A DNA stretch of 46,128 bases, from the NCBI GenBank assembly GCA_005778405.1, contig SXOA01000115.1, forward strand, positions 1 to 46,128, written 5' to 3'. Source of the stretch: Planctomycetaceae bacterium (lineage in GTDB: Bacteria; Planctomycetota; Planctomycetia; Pirellulales; Pirellulaceae). Of this stretch, positions 1 to 9,162 are shown in pieces. Made by a program: the position numbers and the translations under genes. The number at the start of each line of letters is the position of its first letter. Position 1 is the stretch's first letter. The notes beneath the pieces are model-generated. The model made no database searches, was not told the DNA's origin, and was given only the letters and a program-made list of their open reading frames with translations.

Positions 1-1338
1 GTTCACCAGCCAGGCGTCAGCGGAGTGATGCAGCATCTTGTCCGCCAAAAGCTGGGCGTACTTCATGGGATGCCAGACCAGGAACGCCGCCCCAAAACAG
101 GTGCTGAACGTCGCCTCCGGCTCCTTCACCCCTTGCTCGGTACCCGCCACCTTGGCCGTGTATCCGCTGATGAAATGATACATCAGCTGCTCGGGGGAGA
201 GCCGGCTGACCGGCGGCAGCACGCCGAAGGCATCGCAGGTGAGCAGAATAATGTTTTTCGGATGCCCGCCGAGGCAAGGAATCTTGGCATTCGGGATGAA
301 TTCAATTGGGTAGCTGGCCCGAGTGTTTTCCGTGAGCTTTGCGTCGGCGAAGTCCACCACGCGCGTCTCCGGCTGCAGGATCACGTTCTCCAGCACGGTG
401 CCATAGCGGATGGCCGCAAAAATCTCCGGCTCCTTTTCAGCCGAGAGGTTAATGCACTTGGCGTAACAGCCCCCTTCGATATTGAAGACCCCCTTCTCCG
501 TCCAGCAATGCTCGTCGTCGCCGATGAGCTTGCGACGGGGGTCGGCGGAGAGGGTCGTCTTGCCGGTTCCCGACAGGCCGAAGAACAGCGTCACATCGCC
601 GCCACTCCCTTCGTTGGCCGAACAGTGCATCGACAGGACGCCCCGCTTGGGCATCAGGTAATGCATGACGGTGAAGATTCCCTTCTTCATCTCGCCGGCG
701 TACTCGGTCCCCAGAATGACGAATTCACCCGATTCGAAATTCAGGCAGACGCTCGTCTCGCTGGAGACGCCCGGCACGTCTTCATCCGCGGGAAATGCCC
801 CGGCATTGAAAATGACGTAGTCCGGTTTGCCGAAGGTGGCCAGCTCTTCCTCGCTGGGGCGGATCAGCATGTTCTGCATGAACAGGGCGTGGTATGGGCG
901 TGAGCAGATGACCCGCACCTTGATGCGATGCTCGGGATCCCAGCCGGCGAAGCCGTCGATAACGTAGATCCGTGGACAGGTGGAGAGATAGTCGATGGCC
1001 CGCTTGCGGTTGCTGCGGAAGGACTGGGGCGAGAGCTGGATGTTGACGCTTCCCCACCAAATGTCCTTGGAGCTGCCCGGTTCCTCCACCAGACGCTTGT
1101 CTTTGGGGCTGCGGCCGGTCTTGGCGTGGGAACGGGCGACGATGGCTCCCGAGGAAGTGATTGCTCCTTCGTCGTGGCGCACCGCATCTTCATACAGCAG
1201 CGCGTGGGAGGGGTTCCGCAAAACGCCGCGGGCAAAGATTCCGTATTCCAAGAGGTCGATGCGATGCGAGAGCATGGGAATGATCAGCGAAGCGGATGAA
1301 AAGCCGGCAGCTGTTGCCGGGAATGTGAGCGCGGACAT
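1..1338 (-). CDS. pckA: Phosphoenolpyruvate carboxykinase (ATP), 3' end beyond window
   Basis: Converts oxaloacetate plus ATP to phosphoenolpyruvate in the cytosol, the entry step of gluconeogenesis. The reading frame is open from an ATG at 1338 to the left edge (446 codons). Visible motifs are the substrate-binding stretch TGRSPKDKR, the P-loop [13 protein letters not shown] at residues 254-266, the metal-binding GDDEHCW just after it, [13 protein letters not shown] and [10 protein letters not shown] near the edge. These define the ATP-type rather than the GTP-type enzyme. The family is usually about 530 residues, so roughly 85 C-terminal residues lie outside the window. The start is supported by GGAGG about seven bases upstream; another ATG further upstream would add only a few residues. 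No neighbouring gene is obviously linked to it. Confidence 0.95.
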   Translation of the reverse strand, partial: MSALTFPATAAGFSSASLIIPMLSHRIDLLEYGIFARGVLRNPSHALLYEDAVRHDEGAITSSGAIVARSHAKTGRSPKDKRLVEEPGSSKDIWWGSVNIQLSPQSFRSNRKRAIDYLSTCPRIYVIDGFAGWDPEHRIKVRVICSRPYHALFMQNMLIRPSEEELATFGKPDYVIFNAGAFPADEDVPGVSSETSVCLNFESGEFVILGTEYAGEMKKGIFTVMHYLMPKRGVLSMHCSANEGSGGDVTLFFGLSGTGKTTLSADPRRKLIGDDEHCWTEKGVFNIEGGCYAKCINLSAEKEPEIFAAIRYGTVLENVILQPETRVVDFADAKLTENTRASYPIEFIPNAKIPCLGGHPKNIILLTCDAFGVLPPVSRLSPEQLMYHFISGYTAKVAGTEQGVKEPEATFSTCFGAAFLVWHPMKYAQLLADKMLHHSADAWLVN

Positions 1339-1422
1339 ATTCGCCTCCATGCGAAAGTGACATAGCCTGGGTGAAGAATACCCGCGAGCAAGAATTGGGC
1401 CAAGGCTGAAAGGAGCGGTGAA

Positions 1423-2139
1423 TTACTTCGCCACGTCTGCTTCGAGATGGTAGACGACCGAGTGCAGTTCACCGAACTTGGAGGACTGTTCCGCCAGGAT
1501 AAATTTTCCCGCCAGCTTAACGGTGCGAGTGGAATATTTGACTCGCGAGGCCCCTTCCTTGATTTTGACTTCGATCATGTCGGTCGCTTTGGGCTGGCCG
1601 CCGAAGCAGCAAGTGCCCATATCGGGAACGAGGATGAAGTGATTCACTTTGCCCATCGTTTCCACTCCGGGATGCATGTAACCCTTGATGAAGACTGGTT
1701 TGCCGCTGAGGTCCGCGGCCCGCTTGGGAAGGATGGAGTCCCGGTTGCGAACCAGCGAATGGGGATCTTTCATGTCCGGCTGAAGTTCCGAAAAGCTGAT
1801 GCGAGAGTATCCCTCGGGAACTTCCGTGGCGTAATCGACCGCGTGCCAGGTGGCGGCCAGCAGGAAGGTGACGGTGGAGATGCCCACGGCAACCACGGCG
1901 GCTGGCGAGCCGGTGTATTCCTCGGGATAGCGGCGAATCGTGGACAGTGCGGTCAACCCCAGCACCACACTCACCACCGGCAGCACCAGCATCCAAGGGA
2001 CCAAAAACGCCAACAGCGAAACGAAGGCGAGAATGAGAGCGATCACCGCGGAGCGGCTAATGGTGCGATAGGCCACCGTCTCGCTGAATGCCGGTTGCAC
2101 TTCCACGCTTGGCTTAATTTGTTCCAGTGTGCCACTCAT
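1423..2139 (-). CDS. Membrane protein with DUF4190-like helices and a DUF3299-like domain
   Basis: A 238-residue protein of unknown function. After about 28 soluble residues come two hydrophobic helices (around residues 29-65), as in DUF4190 proteins, then a third around 80-95, and then a C-terminal domain resembling DUF3299. In the latter, GYMHPGVETMGKVNHFILV followed by DMGTCCFGGQPKATD parallels the 'PG-motif then Cys' pattern of that family, so the Cys pair may bind a metal or be redox active. The start at 2139 is chosen because GGAGGAG lies eight bases upstream; an upstream in-frame start would overlap the preceding gene. It lies 32 bases downstream of the gene at 2172-3683 and is probably co-transcribed with it. 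Function is inferred only from family resemblance. Confidence 0.75.
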   Translation of the reverse strand: MSGTLEQIKPSVEVQPAFSETVAYRTISRSAVIALILAFVSLLAFLVPWMLVLPVVSVVLGLTALSTIRRYPEEYTGSPAAVVAVGISTVTFLLAATWHAVDYATEVPEGYSRISFSELQPDMKDPHSLVRNRDSILPKRAADLSGKPVFIKGYMHPGVETMGKVNHFILVPDMGTCCFGGQPKATDMIEVKIKEGASRVKYSTRTVKLAGKFILAEQSSKFGELHSVVYHLEADVAK

Positions 2140-2171
2140 TCCTGAACTCCTCCGCACTGAACTCCACGGCA

Positions 2172-3683
2172 TTAGCGCCGACCGAATGGGCCCCGCAGGA
2201 TGGACCACTGCACAAAGAGCAACACCAGCCCCGCACCGACTGGTACGCCCACGAGCTGCCAGAGGTTCAGAGCGGCGGGGGGATTTTGCCGCAGAGCCTT
2301 GGCCGGCGCGGCTCCCTTGTTAATGCTGGCCGATTCCGCGGCATTCTGCGTCGGCAGCGCGGCATTCGCCGACGCCGCGGTGCTCGATTCCAATTCGTTC
2401 TCCGGCTGGGGAAGCGGAGCGTCGAAAGCAACCTGCCTGGCATCGCCCAATCCCCCCGAAGATTCATGCAGCTTCTTGGGGAAATTCACCCGCGAGGCCT
2501 TCGCGGGGTCGGTCGGCTGGGTGCTGGGGGTGGCGGGGAAAAACGTGTTGGCTCGCTTCACGGCCTGAGGATCGATTTTCTCGCACTCCTTCAGCAGCTC
2601 CTTCGCCTTCGGCAAGGGGCAAACGCGCAGATAGTTCACCACCGGCACCCGCACCCAGCTCGTCTTTTCGTCCGCATTCTTATAGAGGGCAAACAGTTTT
2701 TCGGCGGAACCCCAATCCTCGTAGCGGGCCAGGTCGGGAATCACGAGGTCCGCCAGTTCCGGCCGCTCGAGCATGTAATGGAAGCCTTGGAGCAAGCGTT
2801 TCTTTTCCACGACCTTTCCTTCGCTGGCGTGGAACCGCAGGGCCATGATGGCGGCATAGGTATCCGCGTAATCGCTCTTTTTGTTCTTCAGAAACAGCTC
2901 TTCAATCAGCGGCAGGCCGGCCTCTTTCTTGAGCGTGATGTAGCAGGCAATCAAGGCGTCCAACCCCGACTTCTCCTTGCGGTCTTCCGACTTGATGAAT
3001 TTCTCCAGCATCGGCAGGTCCTCTTCGCTGCCGCAAATGCCGAGCATCACCAGATACAAGCGGCGGCGGCTGGCGGGGATGTTGGAATCCTTGATCCAGC
3101 CGACAAGCTTTTCGTGATCCATCTGTTCCTTGAGAGAGCGGACCGTGTCGTACGAGGCTTTGGCGAATTCATCGTAAGCGTCGCGGGCCAGCATCTCATC
3201 GGCGTCTTCCAAGTAGTTTTGGAAAAACGTGAATCGCTCCACCCCTTCGCGGGGCAGCTTGACGATCTTGCCGAGATACTCCTGCGCTTTGTCCGACAGC
3301 GGCAGCGGCGTGGACCACATTACGTTGGGCGAATCGATTCCCATGACGAGAAAGGCCGAGCCCAGTTTTGCGTCGCCGAAATACAGAGTCTCGATCGTTT
3401 CCTTGGGTTTAGCGAGGCCATCCCCTTTGATGAGCCGGACGATCTCGAATTTTGCCTTGGGGACATCGCCGCCGAAACCTTCGACTTCCTTTTCCTTCTT
3501 GGGAGGAAGAGCCGCCAGCCGGGCAATCACCACCACTTCCATGGTGCTGATCTCTTCGGAAAACGTCAGGGCAGTCGCCGAACAGAACGGACAGGCCGTC
3601 CCTATCGCCGCCAGCGGCCCGACGACACCGATTGTCACCGCCAGAACGGCGCTAGAAATCAGCTTGGAGTGTGATTGAGCCAT
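2172..3683 (-). CDS. Exported, C-terminally membrane-anchored protein with CPFC motif
   Basis: A 503-residue protein of unknown function. It has an N-terminal signal peptide, immediately followed by ACPFCSATALTFSEEI, a Cys pair typical of a planctomycete-restricted family. A long helical central region (about residues 150-370) looks like tandem helical repeats of HEAT type. A low-complexity Ala/Pro/Ser-rich linker leads to one C-terminal transmembrane helix (around 475-495) and a basic tail. The mature domain is therefore likely outside the cytoplasmic membrane, tethered at its C-terminus. ATG at 3683 has AAGGA eight bases upstream and is preferred over a TTG at 3698. It is followed after 32 bases by the DUF3299-like membrane protein, suggesting a two-gene unit. 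No enzymatic motif is recognised. Confidence 0.8.
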   Translation of the reverse strand: MAQSHSKLISSAVLAVTIGVVGPLAAIGTACPFCSATALTFSEEISTMEVVVIARLAALPPKKEKEVEGFGGDVPKAKFEIVRLIKGDGLAKPKETIETLYFGDAKLGSAFLVMGIDSPNVMWSTPLPLSDKAQEYLGKIVKLPREGVERFTFFQNYLEDADEMLARDAYDEFAKASYDTVRSLKEQMDHEKLVGWIKDSNIPASRRRLYLVMLGICGSEEDLPMLEKFIKSEDRKEKSGLDALIACYITLKKEAGLPLIEELFLKNKKSDYADTYAAIMALRFHASEGKVVEKKRLLQGFHYMLERPELADLVIPDLARYEDWGSAEKLFALYKNADEKTSWVRVPVVNYLRVCPLPKAKELLKECEKIDPQAVKRANTFFPATPSTQPTDPAKASRVNFPKKLHESSGGLGDARQVAFDAPLPQPENELESSTAASANAALPTQNAAESASINKGAAPAKALRQNPPAALNLWQLVGVPVGAGLVLLFVQWSILRGPFGRR

Positions 3684-4133
3684 GACTACGTCCTTCAAAA
3701 GAGGGCTTCCTCGCGGGCATCAGCCGCACACTCTATTGTAGGCAAAGCAGGGTCGATCCGCCACAGATGAACTGGCCCACGCGCAAGCGAAACGGAAACT
3801 TCCTCTCTCTATCAAAGCCACTCCAACGCCTGGACCAACCCTGGAGGAGACCTTTGAATAGTTGGCGGCTTATGCCGGGGAACAAGCGGCTGTGTCGGCA
3901 ATAGCAGCCGAACTATGCCGGACAGGGCAAACTGCTGGAAGGGACTGGGTCAGCCGATGATAAGGCGCGGGATACGGCCACCTGCCCACAAGGCGCACCA
4001 AAGGAAGTAGTCAGGCTTGGGGCGACCACGATCGAGGTGTAGTCAAGCAGCGCTCGTATCTCCTTGTCAGAAAATGGTCCGCGCGCGATGCTGTGAGCGA
4101 AATCCCCAATACTCTTTGCGCTCGGAGCTTGCC
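3684..4133. other. Gene-free divergent intergenic region
   Basis: About 450 bases between divergently transcribed genes. No reading frame with protein-like composition, tRNA, consensus promoter or strong hairpin was recognised. It must carry the promoters of both flanking genes, but they are not evident by eye. Confidence 0.5.
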
Positions 4134-5126
4134 ATGAAAGCCGCCTACTTTGAAAAGACTGGTCCCGCGGACGTCATCCAATATGGCGAGTTGCCCAGGC
4201 CGCAGATCAGCGGCTCGCAGGTGCTGGTGAAGACCGGCGCGGTCGCGGTGAACCCGATTGATACTTACATCCGCGGAGGTGCTCCGTACTGGCAACTGCC
4301 GATGCCCTATATCATCGGCTGCGACCTGGCGGGGACGGTTGCAGAAGTTGGCCCGCAAGCAAAGCGGTTCCAACAGGGGGACCGGGTCTGGTGTTCCAGC
4401 CAGGGGCTGCAGGGACGACAAGGGACTTTTGCCGAATACTGCGCCGTGGACGAAAACTGGCTCTATTCCACACCGGCCGGCGTCAGCGACGAAGCCGTGG
4501 CCTCTTCGGCCCTGGTGGGCATCACCGCACATCTCGGTCTATTCCGCGAAGCGAGACTAAAGAAGGGGGAGACACTCTTCGTCAACGGCGGCACGGGTGG
4601 TGTCGGCTCAATGGTGGTGCAGATGGCCAAAGCGGCTGGGGCCAGAATCATCGCCACGGCGGGTTCCGCTGAAAAATGCACTGCCCTCAAGACCCTGGGT
4701 GCAGATGCCGCGGTCAACTACAAGACCGACGACATCCTGGCTGCGGTGAAGGCGTTCAGTCCCGAAGGTGTGAACATTTACTGGGAGACCACGCGCGAGC
4801 CGGACTTCGACAAGATTGTCTCGTACATGGCGGAGCGCGGCCGGGTGATTCTGATGGCGGGTCGCGACGCCCGTCCACCATTTCCCGTCGGACCTTTCTA
4901 TGTGAAAGGCTGCTCGCTGCACGGCGTTGTCATGTTCAAAGCGACGCAGGACGAAATGCGAGCCTGTGCGGAGGATATCAATCGCTGGCTCGTTGGCGGT
5001 CAGCTCAAGCCCAACATCTCAAAGGTCTTTCCTCTCTCGCAAGCCGCCGCTGCCCACAAGCTGCAGGAAGAGAACACGCTGCAAAAAACCGGCACGCTCG
5101 GGGGGAAGATCGTCCTGCGGCCCTAA
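4134..5126 (+). CDS. NADPH:quinone oxidoreductase-like (zeta-crystallin type MDR) protein
   Basis: A 330-residue zinc-independent medium-chain dehydrogenase/reductase. The N-terminal GroES-like half contains VAVNPIDTYIRGG and GCDLAGTVAEVG; the Rossmann half contains the nucleotide-binding NGGTGGVGSMVVQMAKAAGA near residue 150, and the chain ends with TGTLGGKIVL. The structural zinc-binding Cys cluster of alcohol dehydrogenases is absent, as expected for quinone oxidoreductases. The likely reaction is NADPH-dependent reduction of quinones or of alpha,beta-unsaturated carbonyls in the cytosol. ATG at 4134, with GGAG a few bases upstream, begins the conserved MKAAYFEKTGPADV; longer frames add non-homologous sequence. 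It is a single gene, with the next gene 119 bases away. Confidence 0.9.
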   Translation: MKAAYFEKTGPADVIQYGELPRPQISGSQVLVKTGAVAVNPIDTYIRGGAPYWQLPMPYIIGCDLAGTVAEVGPQAKRFQQGDRVWCSSQGLQGRQGTFAEYCAVDENWLYSTPAGVSDEAVASSALVGITAHLGLFREARLKKGETLFVNGGTGGVGSMVVQMAKAAGARIIATAGSAEKCTALKTLGADAAVNYKTDDILAAVKAFSPEGVNIYWETTREPDFDKIVSYMAERGRVILMAGRDARPPFPVGPFYVKGCSLHGVVMFKATQDEMRACAEDINRWLVGGQLKPNISKVFPLSQAAAAHKLQEENTLQKTGTLGGKIVLRP

Positions 5127-5245
5127 CCCCGTTGGTGGAATCCTCACAACCGCCATTTTCAGATGAATAAAGCTAGCCAGCAGCCATTTGGACGAGTCTA
5201 ATTAAAGAGGATTCTCCGTCCCCTTATCTTGACGCTGCTCTTCCC

Positions 5246-5626
5246 GTGAAGCCCCTTTCCGTAGTGATATCACTGGTCGTTCTGTTTCCCGGTGCCGTTG
5301 TACTGGGAGCGGATCCTGCGGCGCTATTTGACGAGAAGGTCAAGCCGCTGCTGACGCACCACTGCTACGATTGCCATTCGGAGAAGTCGAAGGAACTGAA
5401 GGGAAACCTGAAGCTTGATTCGCTCGCCGGAATCCTGAAGGGGGGCTCGAACGGCCCGGCCGTGATCGCCGGCGACGTGGAAAACAGCTTCTTGCTCCGC
5501 GCCATCCGCTACCAGGAAGCGGATTATCAGATGCCCCCTCGCGGCCGTCTTTCCGACGAAGAAATTGCCGGCATCGAAGCTTGGGTCAAGGCGCTGAAAG
5601 ATTCCAAACGCTGGCGAGAGAGATAG
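5246..5626 (+). CDS. Small exported cytochrome c (PSCyt1-like domain, stand-alone)
   Basis: A 126-residue protein with a signal peptide (about residues 1-22) and one haem-binding motif, CYDCH. LKLDSLAGILKGGSNGPAVI and YQMPPRGRLSDEEI match the planctomycete cytochrome c domain PSCyt1. In most planctomycete proteins this domain is followed by DUF1549 and DUF1553; here the frame ends with KRWRER and a TAG soon after the domain, and no DUF1549 remnant was seen in the following 175 bases. It may be a genuine small periplasmic electron carrier or a truncated gene. The start is a GTG at 5246, and no strong ribosome-binding site is evident. Confidence 0.75.
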   Translation: MKPLSVVISLVVLFPGAVVLGADPAALFDEKVKPLLTHHCYDCHSEKSKELKGNLKLDSLAGILKGGSNGPAVIAGDVENSFLLRAIRYQEADYQMPPRGRLSDEEIAGIEAWVKALKDSKRWRER

Positions 5627-5802
5627 CAGGCGGCATTACGCCAAACCTGCCAATCTTTGGACCAGATACACCATCGAAGCTGGCTGCTATTGCAGGCTCG
5701 ATAGCGACGCCAAGGTGCTGGTTGCGTGATGACGGCGTCCAGGTTGGTCTGCAATGCGAGCCGATGTTGGCAGCGGCATCCGCCTTAGTCCTTCTCATCA
5801 AT

Positions 5803-8061
5803 TCAGAGAGTACCGCTCTCTTGGGCACGTTGCAGCAGGCCGGCGACGGGAGGAGTTGTCGGCGGCGTGGGAGCCACCATCGCCTTCATTTCCTGCTCCT
5901 GAGCGACCAGGTAGCTCTTCAGACTGCCGAGCAACTGGCGAGCACGCTCCAGAACGTCGCGCTGGCGGCGGTCGCGGCCGCGCTGGGGGCGAATGGCAAC
6001 ATTGATAAGGGTCCGAGACACTCCCTGGCCACGACCCCTTCCGGGATCCTTCACTTCCTCGAACTCCAGATCAATCACAAAGGGCACTTCGCGATCCCCA
6101 GTCCGTCGCAGGTTCGGCAGACCGCCCGAATCGATCTTGAGGGCCACGTGCCGATCGTCGACAGGGACGACCTCCGCATGGTGATCGGCGACGAATCCCT
6201 TCAGCTTCTCCACGACGATGTTCAGCGGCACTGCCGTCACGAGAGTTTTTTCCAGAAGCTGCTCGACAGGCACGGCGAAAAACCAGGAGAACCAACTGGC
6301 CTTGCGCTTGGGTTCGGGCACACTCGTGATTCCGGCACCGAGTTGGACCACGCGGTTGCGGCCGTGCTCCTTGGCTTGATAGAGGGCCCGGTCCGCACGG
6401 CGGAGCATCGTTTCCGGCGTATCTCCCTCTTGCAATTCGGTAACGCCAAAGCTGGACGTGATGTTCTTGCCCCCCAGGCACAATTGCGGAGTGCCCTCTA
6501 ACTCCTGGCGGATTTCTTCCGCGCGCTGGGTGGCGGTGGCATTGTTGCAATCGGCACATAGCAACACAAACTCTTCCCCGCCGTAGCGGGCCACTAAGTC
6601 GCCTGGGCGGCAGAACCGCTTGAGCAGTGCCGCGAAGGCAATCAGCGCGGCGTCACCGGCCTGATGCCCGAAGCCATCGTTGATTTTCTTGAAATGGTCG
6701 AGGTCGCAGATGATCAGGCTGCACGGCACACGACTTTCCAAATGCGTGTTGACGAATTGTTCCTGCGTACGGTCGAACTCCGCCCGATTGGCTACGTTGG
6801 TGAGCGGGTCGCGACTTGCCTTTTCGTGCAACGACTTGAGCCGTTGTTCGAGCGTGACTTGCTGCGAGGCATCTCGCAGGAGCATCGCTGCCCCGTGCAC
6901 CGTGTTACCCTTGCCAAGCACGGGAACCAGGTGGACGTCCACCTGCACCTGTTGGTCGTGGCGCGATTGCAAGGAGAAGCGACGGAATGTTTCCTCCCCA
7001 TTCTGGATGGCCGCGGCGATGGGGCAATCCTGATCGGAAATCACTTTCTGACGCTCGTCCCGCAGACCCAGTAGGGCGGGCGTCCAGTGCTTCTGCTGAA
7101 CGCTGGCCGTGGCAATGCCGGTCAGGCGCTCGGCCGCTCGGTTCCAATGCGAAATCCGCAGTGTGGCGTCCACGAAGATGACGGCATCGTGCATGCTCTC
7201 CAGCAGCTTTTCCTGGAACAGTGTGGATGCCTGAGTTGGCTTGGTCAGCGATGTCGGCGCGAGCTGCCACAGCCCGTTGGACGAGTCCCCTTGCAGTTGC
7301 TGGAGCCAGCGGCGGGCGACGGCAGCGTTTAGCTTGACCTGGTCGGCGGAAATAAACGTACAGAAATCCTTGACGAGGTCCGGGTCAAATTGCGAGCCGG
7401 CGTGTTCAAACAGTTCGGCCATGGCCCGCTCGCGAGACATCGCTCGACGATAGACCTGATCGGTGGTCATGGCATCAAATGCATCGACAATGGCCACAAT
7501 GCGGGCGCCGAGCGGAATCTGGTCCCCTTGCAGTGCCTGCCCATCCCGGCGGCCGTCGAACCAAGCGCCGCTGTAGAGCACAATGTCCAGAATGTTCTGG
7601 GAGACACAACAGGCGCGAAGGATGTCCGCCCCCACCATCCGCTGTTGCTCCATGCTGACATGCTCGTCGGTGCTTAGCTGGCCGGGCTTGAGCAGCACGC
7701 GGTCGGGAACGCCGATTTTGCCGATATCATGCAGCAGGGCTGCAACTTCAATTTCATCGTACTGGGTGCCCTGGAGCCTTTGAAGCATGAGCCAGGACGA
7801 ACAGCCCATCGCGACACGCAGGCTATGCGAGGCAGTCGGCGCGTGTTTGGCTTTGAGGGCCGCGAACAGCGAACTGGCCATCCCCAGCCGTACCTGCACC
7901 AGGTGGTTTTCGTACTGAGCCTCCGGTAAGACGACAGGAGCCGAGTCTTGGGCGTTATCCAGAAGCGCAGACACAGCGGCCAGCCTGGCGTTTGCCGACT
8001 GCAATGGGTCTCGAGGGACGGCTGTGGTAGCCGGACCGGAAAGAGGTTTGACTTGTTCCAT
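5803..8061 (-). CDS. Cyclic-di-GMP signalling protein: degenerate HD-GYP, PAS, GGDEF
   Basis: A 752-residue protein. Residues about 70-240 form an HD-GYP-like domain: HDIGKIGVPD (111-120) is intact, but the His expected in the KRHP position is Gln140, the HH pair is replaced by Ser164-Gly165 and GYP is absent, so phosphodiesterase activity is unlikely. Residues about 280-400 form a PAS-like sensor. Residues about 410-585 form a GGDEF domain with an active-site GGEEF (494-498) and an inhibitory-site RPGD five residues before it, so diguanylate cyclase activity with product inhibition is expected. The last about 165 residues are an unrecognised domain. No membrane segment or signal peptide is seen, so it should be cytosolic. 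It is divergent from surE with 318 bases between them. Confidence 0.9.
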   Translation of the reverse strand: MEQVKPLSGPATTAVPRDPLQSANARLAAVSALLDNAQDSAPVVLPEAQYENHLVQVRLGMASSLFAALKAKHAPTASHSLRVAMGCSSWLMLQRLQGTQYDEIEVAALLHDIGKIGVPDRVLLKPGQLSTDEHVSMEQQRMVGADILRACCVSQNILDIVLYSGAWFDGRRDGQALQGDQIPLGARIVAIVDAFDAMTTDQVYRRAMSRERAMAELFEHAGSQFDPDLVKDFCTFISADQVKLNAAVARRWLQQLQGDSSNGLWQLAPTSLTKPTQASTLFQEKLLESMHDAVIFVDATLRISHWNRAAERLTGIATASVQQKHWTPALLGLRDERQKVISDQDCPIAAAIQNGEETFRRFSLQSRHDQQVQVDVHLVPVLGKGNTVHGAAMLLRDASQQVTLEQRLKSLHEKASRDPLTNVANRAEFDRTQEQFVNTHLESRVPCSLIICDLDHFKKINDGFGHQAGDAALIAFAALLKRFCRPGDLVARYGGEEFVLLCADCNNATATQRAEEIRQELEGTPQLCLGGKNITSSFGVTELQEGDTPETMLRRADRALYQAKEHGRNRVVQLGAGITSVPEPKRKASWFSWFFAVPVEQLLEKTLVTAVPLNIVVEKLKGFVADHHAEVVPVDDRHVALKIDSGGLPNLRRTGDREVPFVIDLEFEEVKDPGRGRGQGVSRTLINVAIRPQRGRDRRQRDVLERARQLLGSLKSYLVAQEQEMKAMVAPTPPTTPPVAGLLQRAQESGTL

Positions 8062-8206
8062 GTTCAGGACGAAAGCAGGGTGCGGCAGCAGATGAATCTA
8101 CGTCCGCAAGACCCAAGCCTTCTAATGACTTGCGCGCAGGTTAAGCGGCAGCGTGGGCTCCGCCTGCCCTGTGAAACCTACGTCACCTCATGGAATGGAG
8201 CAAAAC

Positions 8207-8251
8207 AAGGGGTGAAGTTATCGCCCCTTTGCGGCGCAGGCACTTTGCGCC
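8207..8251 (+). other. Two adjacent hairpins upstream of surE
   Basis: AAGGGG (8207-8212) pairs with CCCCTT (8224-8229), and GGCGCA (8233-8238) pairs with TGCGCC (8246-8251). They are followed at 8268-8273 by a short T run. They could form a leader RNA structure or an attenuator ahead of surE. No known riboswitch consensus was recognised. Confidence 0.35.
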
Positions 8252-8317
8252 AAGAACCGGTTTTGCCGTTTTTAACGTCCTTATCGGGAGCGCCGAGCTT
8301 ACGTTCTGTGCGCGGGC

Positions 8318-8348
8318 GCAAGTTTGCGTCAAGATGAGGCAAGTTTGC
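8318..8348. promoter_or_regulatory. Tandem palindromic sites GCAAGTTTGC upstream of surE
   Basis: The ten-base near-palindrome GCAAGTTTGC occurs at 8318-8327 and again at 8339-8348, exactly 21 bases apart (two helical turns) and ending 31 bases before the surE start. Such helically phased sites suggest a binding site for a dimeric regulator. The regulator is unknown. Confidence 0.45.
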
Positions 8349-8379
8349 ACGGTAACGGCCCAAGCACTTCGAGGTTCCC

Positions 8380-9162
8380 TTGCTCATCCTCCTCACGAAC
8401 GACGACGGCATCTACGCTCCTGGACTGGCGGCATTGGAGGATGAACTGCGAGCGATTGGCGACGTCTGCGTCGTGGCCCCGGCGACGGAGCAATCGGGGG
8501 TCGGCCATTCCATCACGTTTCTGCGCCCATTGATCTGCAAGGAGATTTTTGAGGGGGAAAGCCGCCGCGGCTGGGCGGTGGAAGGAAGCCCAGCCGACTG
8601 CGTCAAGCTGGGAGTGTTTGAGCTTTGCCCGCGGCGGCCCGATTTGGTCGTGAGCGGACTCAACGGCGGCCTCAATGCCGGGATCAACGTGCTCTACTCC
8701 GGCACCGTGGCCGCTGCTATCGAAGGTGCCTTCTTCGGCATCACCAGCTTTGCCTGCTCGCTGGAATACGATGAGCACGCGGAATTCGCCAAGGCCTCCC
8801 GGATTTGCCGCGCCATCATCAGCCAGGTCATGGCGAAAAAAGGTCCGGAGCCCAACCTGTATAACATCAACGTTCCCACGATCGCGGTGGGCAATCCCGG
8901 CGAGGTTCGCGTGGTACCCATGGGGGTCTCTCGCTATGGCTCGCAGTTCATCAAGGGAAAGGATCCCAAAGGACGAACCTATTACTGGGCCACGAATGAT
9001 CCGCCCCCTCAGCCGGAAGGGCACGAAACGGACTTGACCGCCATCACCCACGGCCACATCACGCTGACTCCGCTACAATACAGCATGACCAAGCCGCAGG
9101 CGCTGGCCGAAATGCAATCGTGGGAATTGAGCCCACATCCTTTGCCCGGAGACGAGCCATGA
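8380..9162 (+). CDS. surE: 5'/3'-nucleotidase SurE
   Basis: A 260-residue survival protein that dephosphorylates nucleoside 5'- and 3'-monophosphates using a divalent metal. The N-terminal LLTNDDGIYAPGL carries the DD metal ligands; VVAPATEQSGVGHSIT, VEGSPADCVKLG and VVSGLNGGLNAGINVLYSGT are the other SurE signatures including the catalytic-site Asn. The length is typical. The start is TTG at 8380 with GAGG five to nine bases upstream; no ATG lies nearby at the conserved N-terminus. Its stop codon overlaps the start of the next gene (ATGA), so the two are probably translationally coupled. A pair of phased palindromes lies just upstream. Confidence 0.95.
   Translation: MLILLTNDDGIYAPGLAALEDELRAIGDVCVVAPATEQSGVGHSITFLRPLICKEIFEGESRRGWAVEGSPADCVKLGVFELCPRRPDLVVSGLNGGLNAGINVLYSGTVAAAIEGAFFGITSFACSLEYDEHAEFAKASRICRAIISQVMAKKGPEPNLYNINVPTIAVGNPGEVRVVPMGVSRYGSQFIKGKDPKGRTYYWATNDPPPQPEGHETDLTAITHGHITLTPLQYSMTKPQALAEMQSWELSPHPLPGDEP

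Noticed and set aside
25..903. A 292-codon plus-strand frame at the left end
   Set aside because: It is antisense to pckA, whose P-loop and other motifs read cleanly on the minus strand.
2127..3674. A 515-codon open frame on the plus strand opposite the CPFC protein
   Set aside because: Mirror of the real minus-strand gene, which has a signal peptide, anchor helix and ribosome-binding site; the plus-strand frame has none.
8231..8251. Cyclic-di-GMP riboswitch near the GGDEF gene
   Set aside because: No match to the conserved GEMM-type core could be found; only simple hairpins are present.
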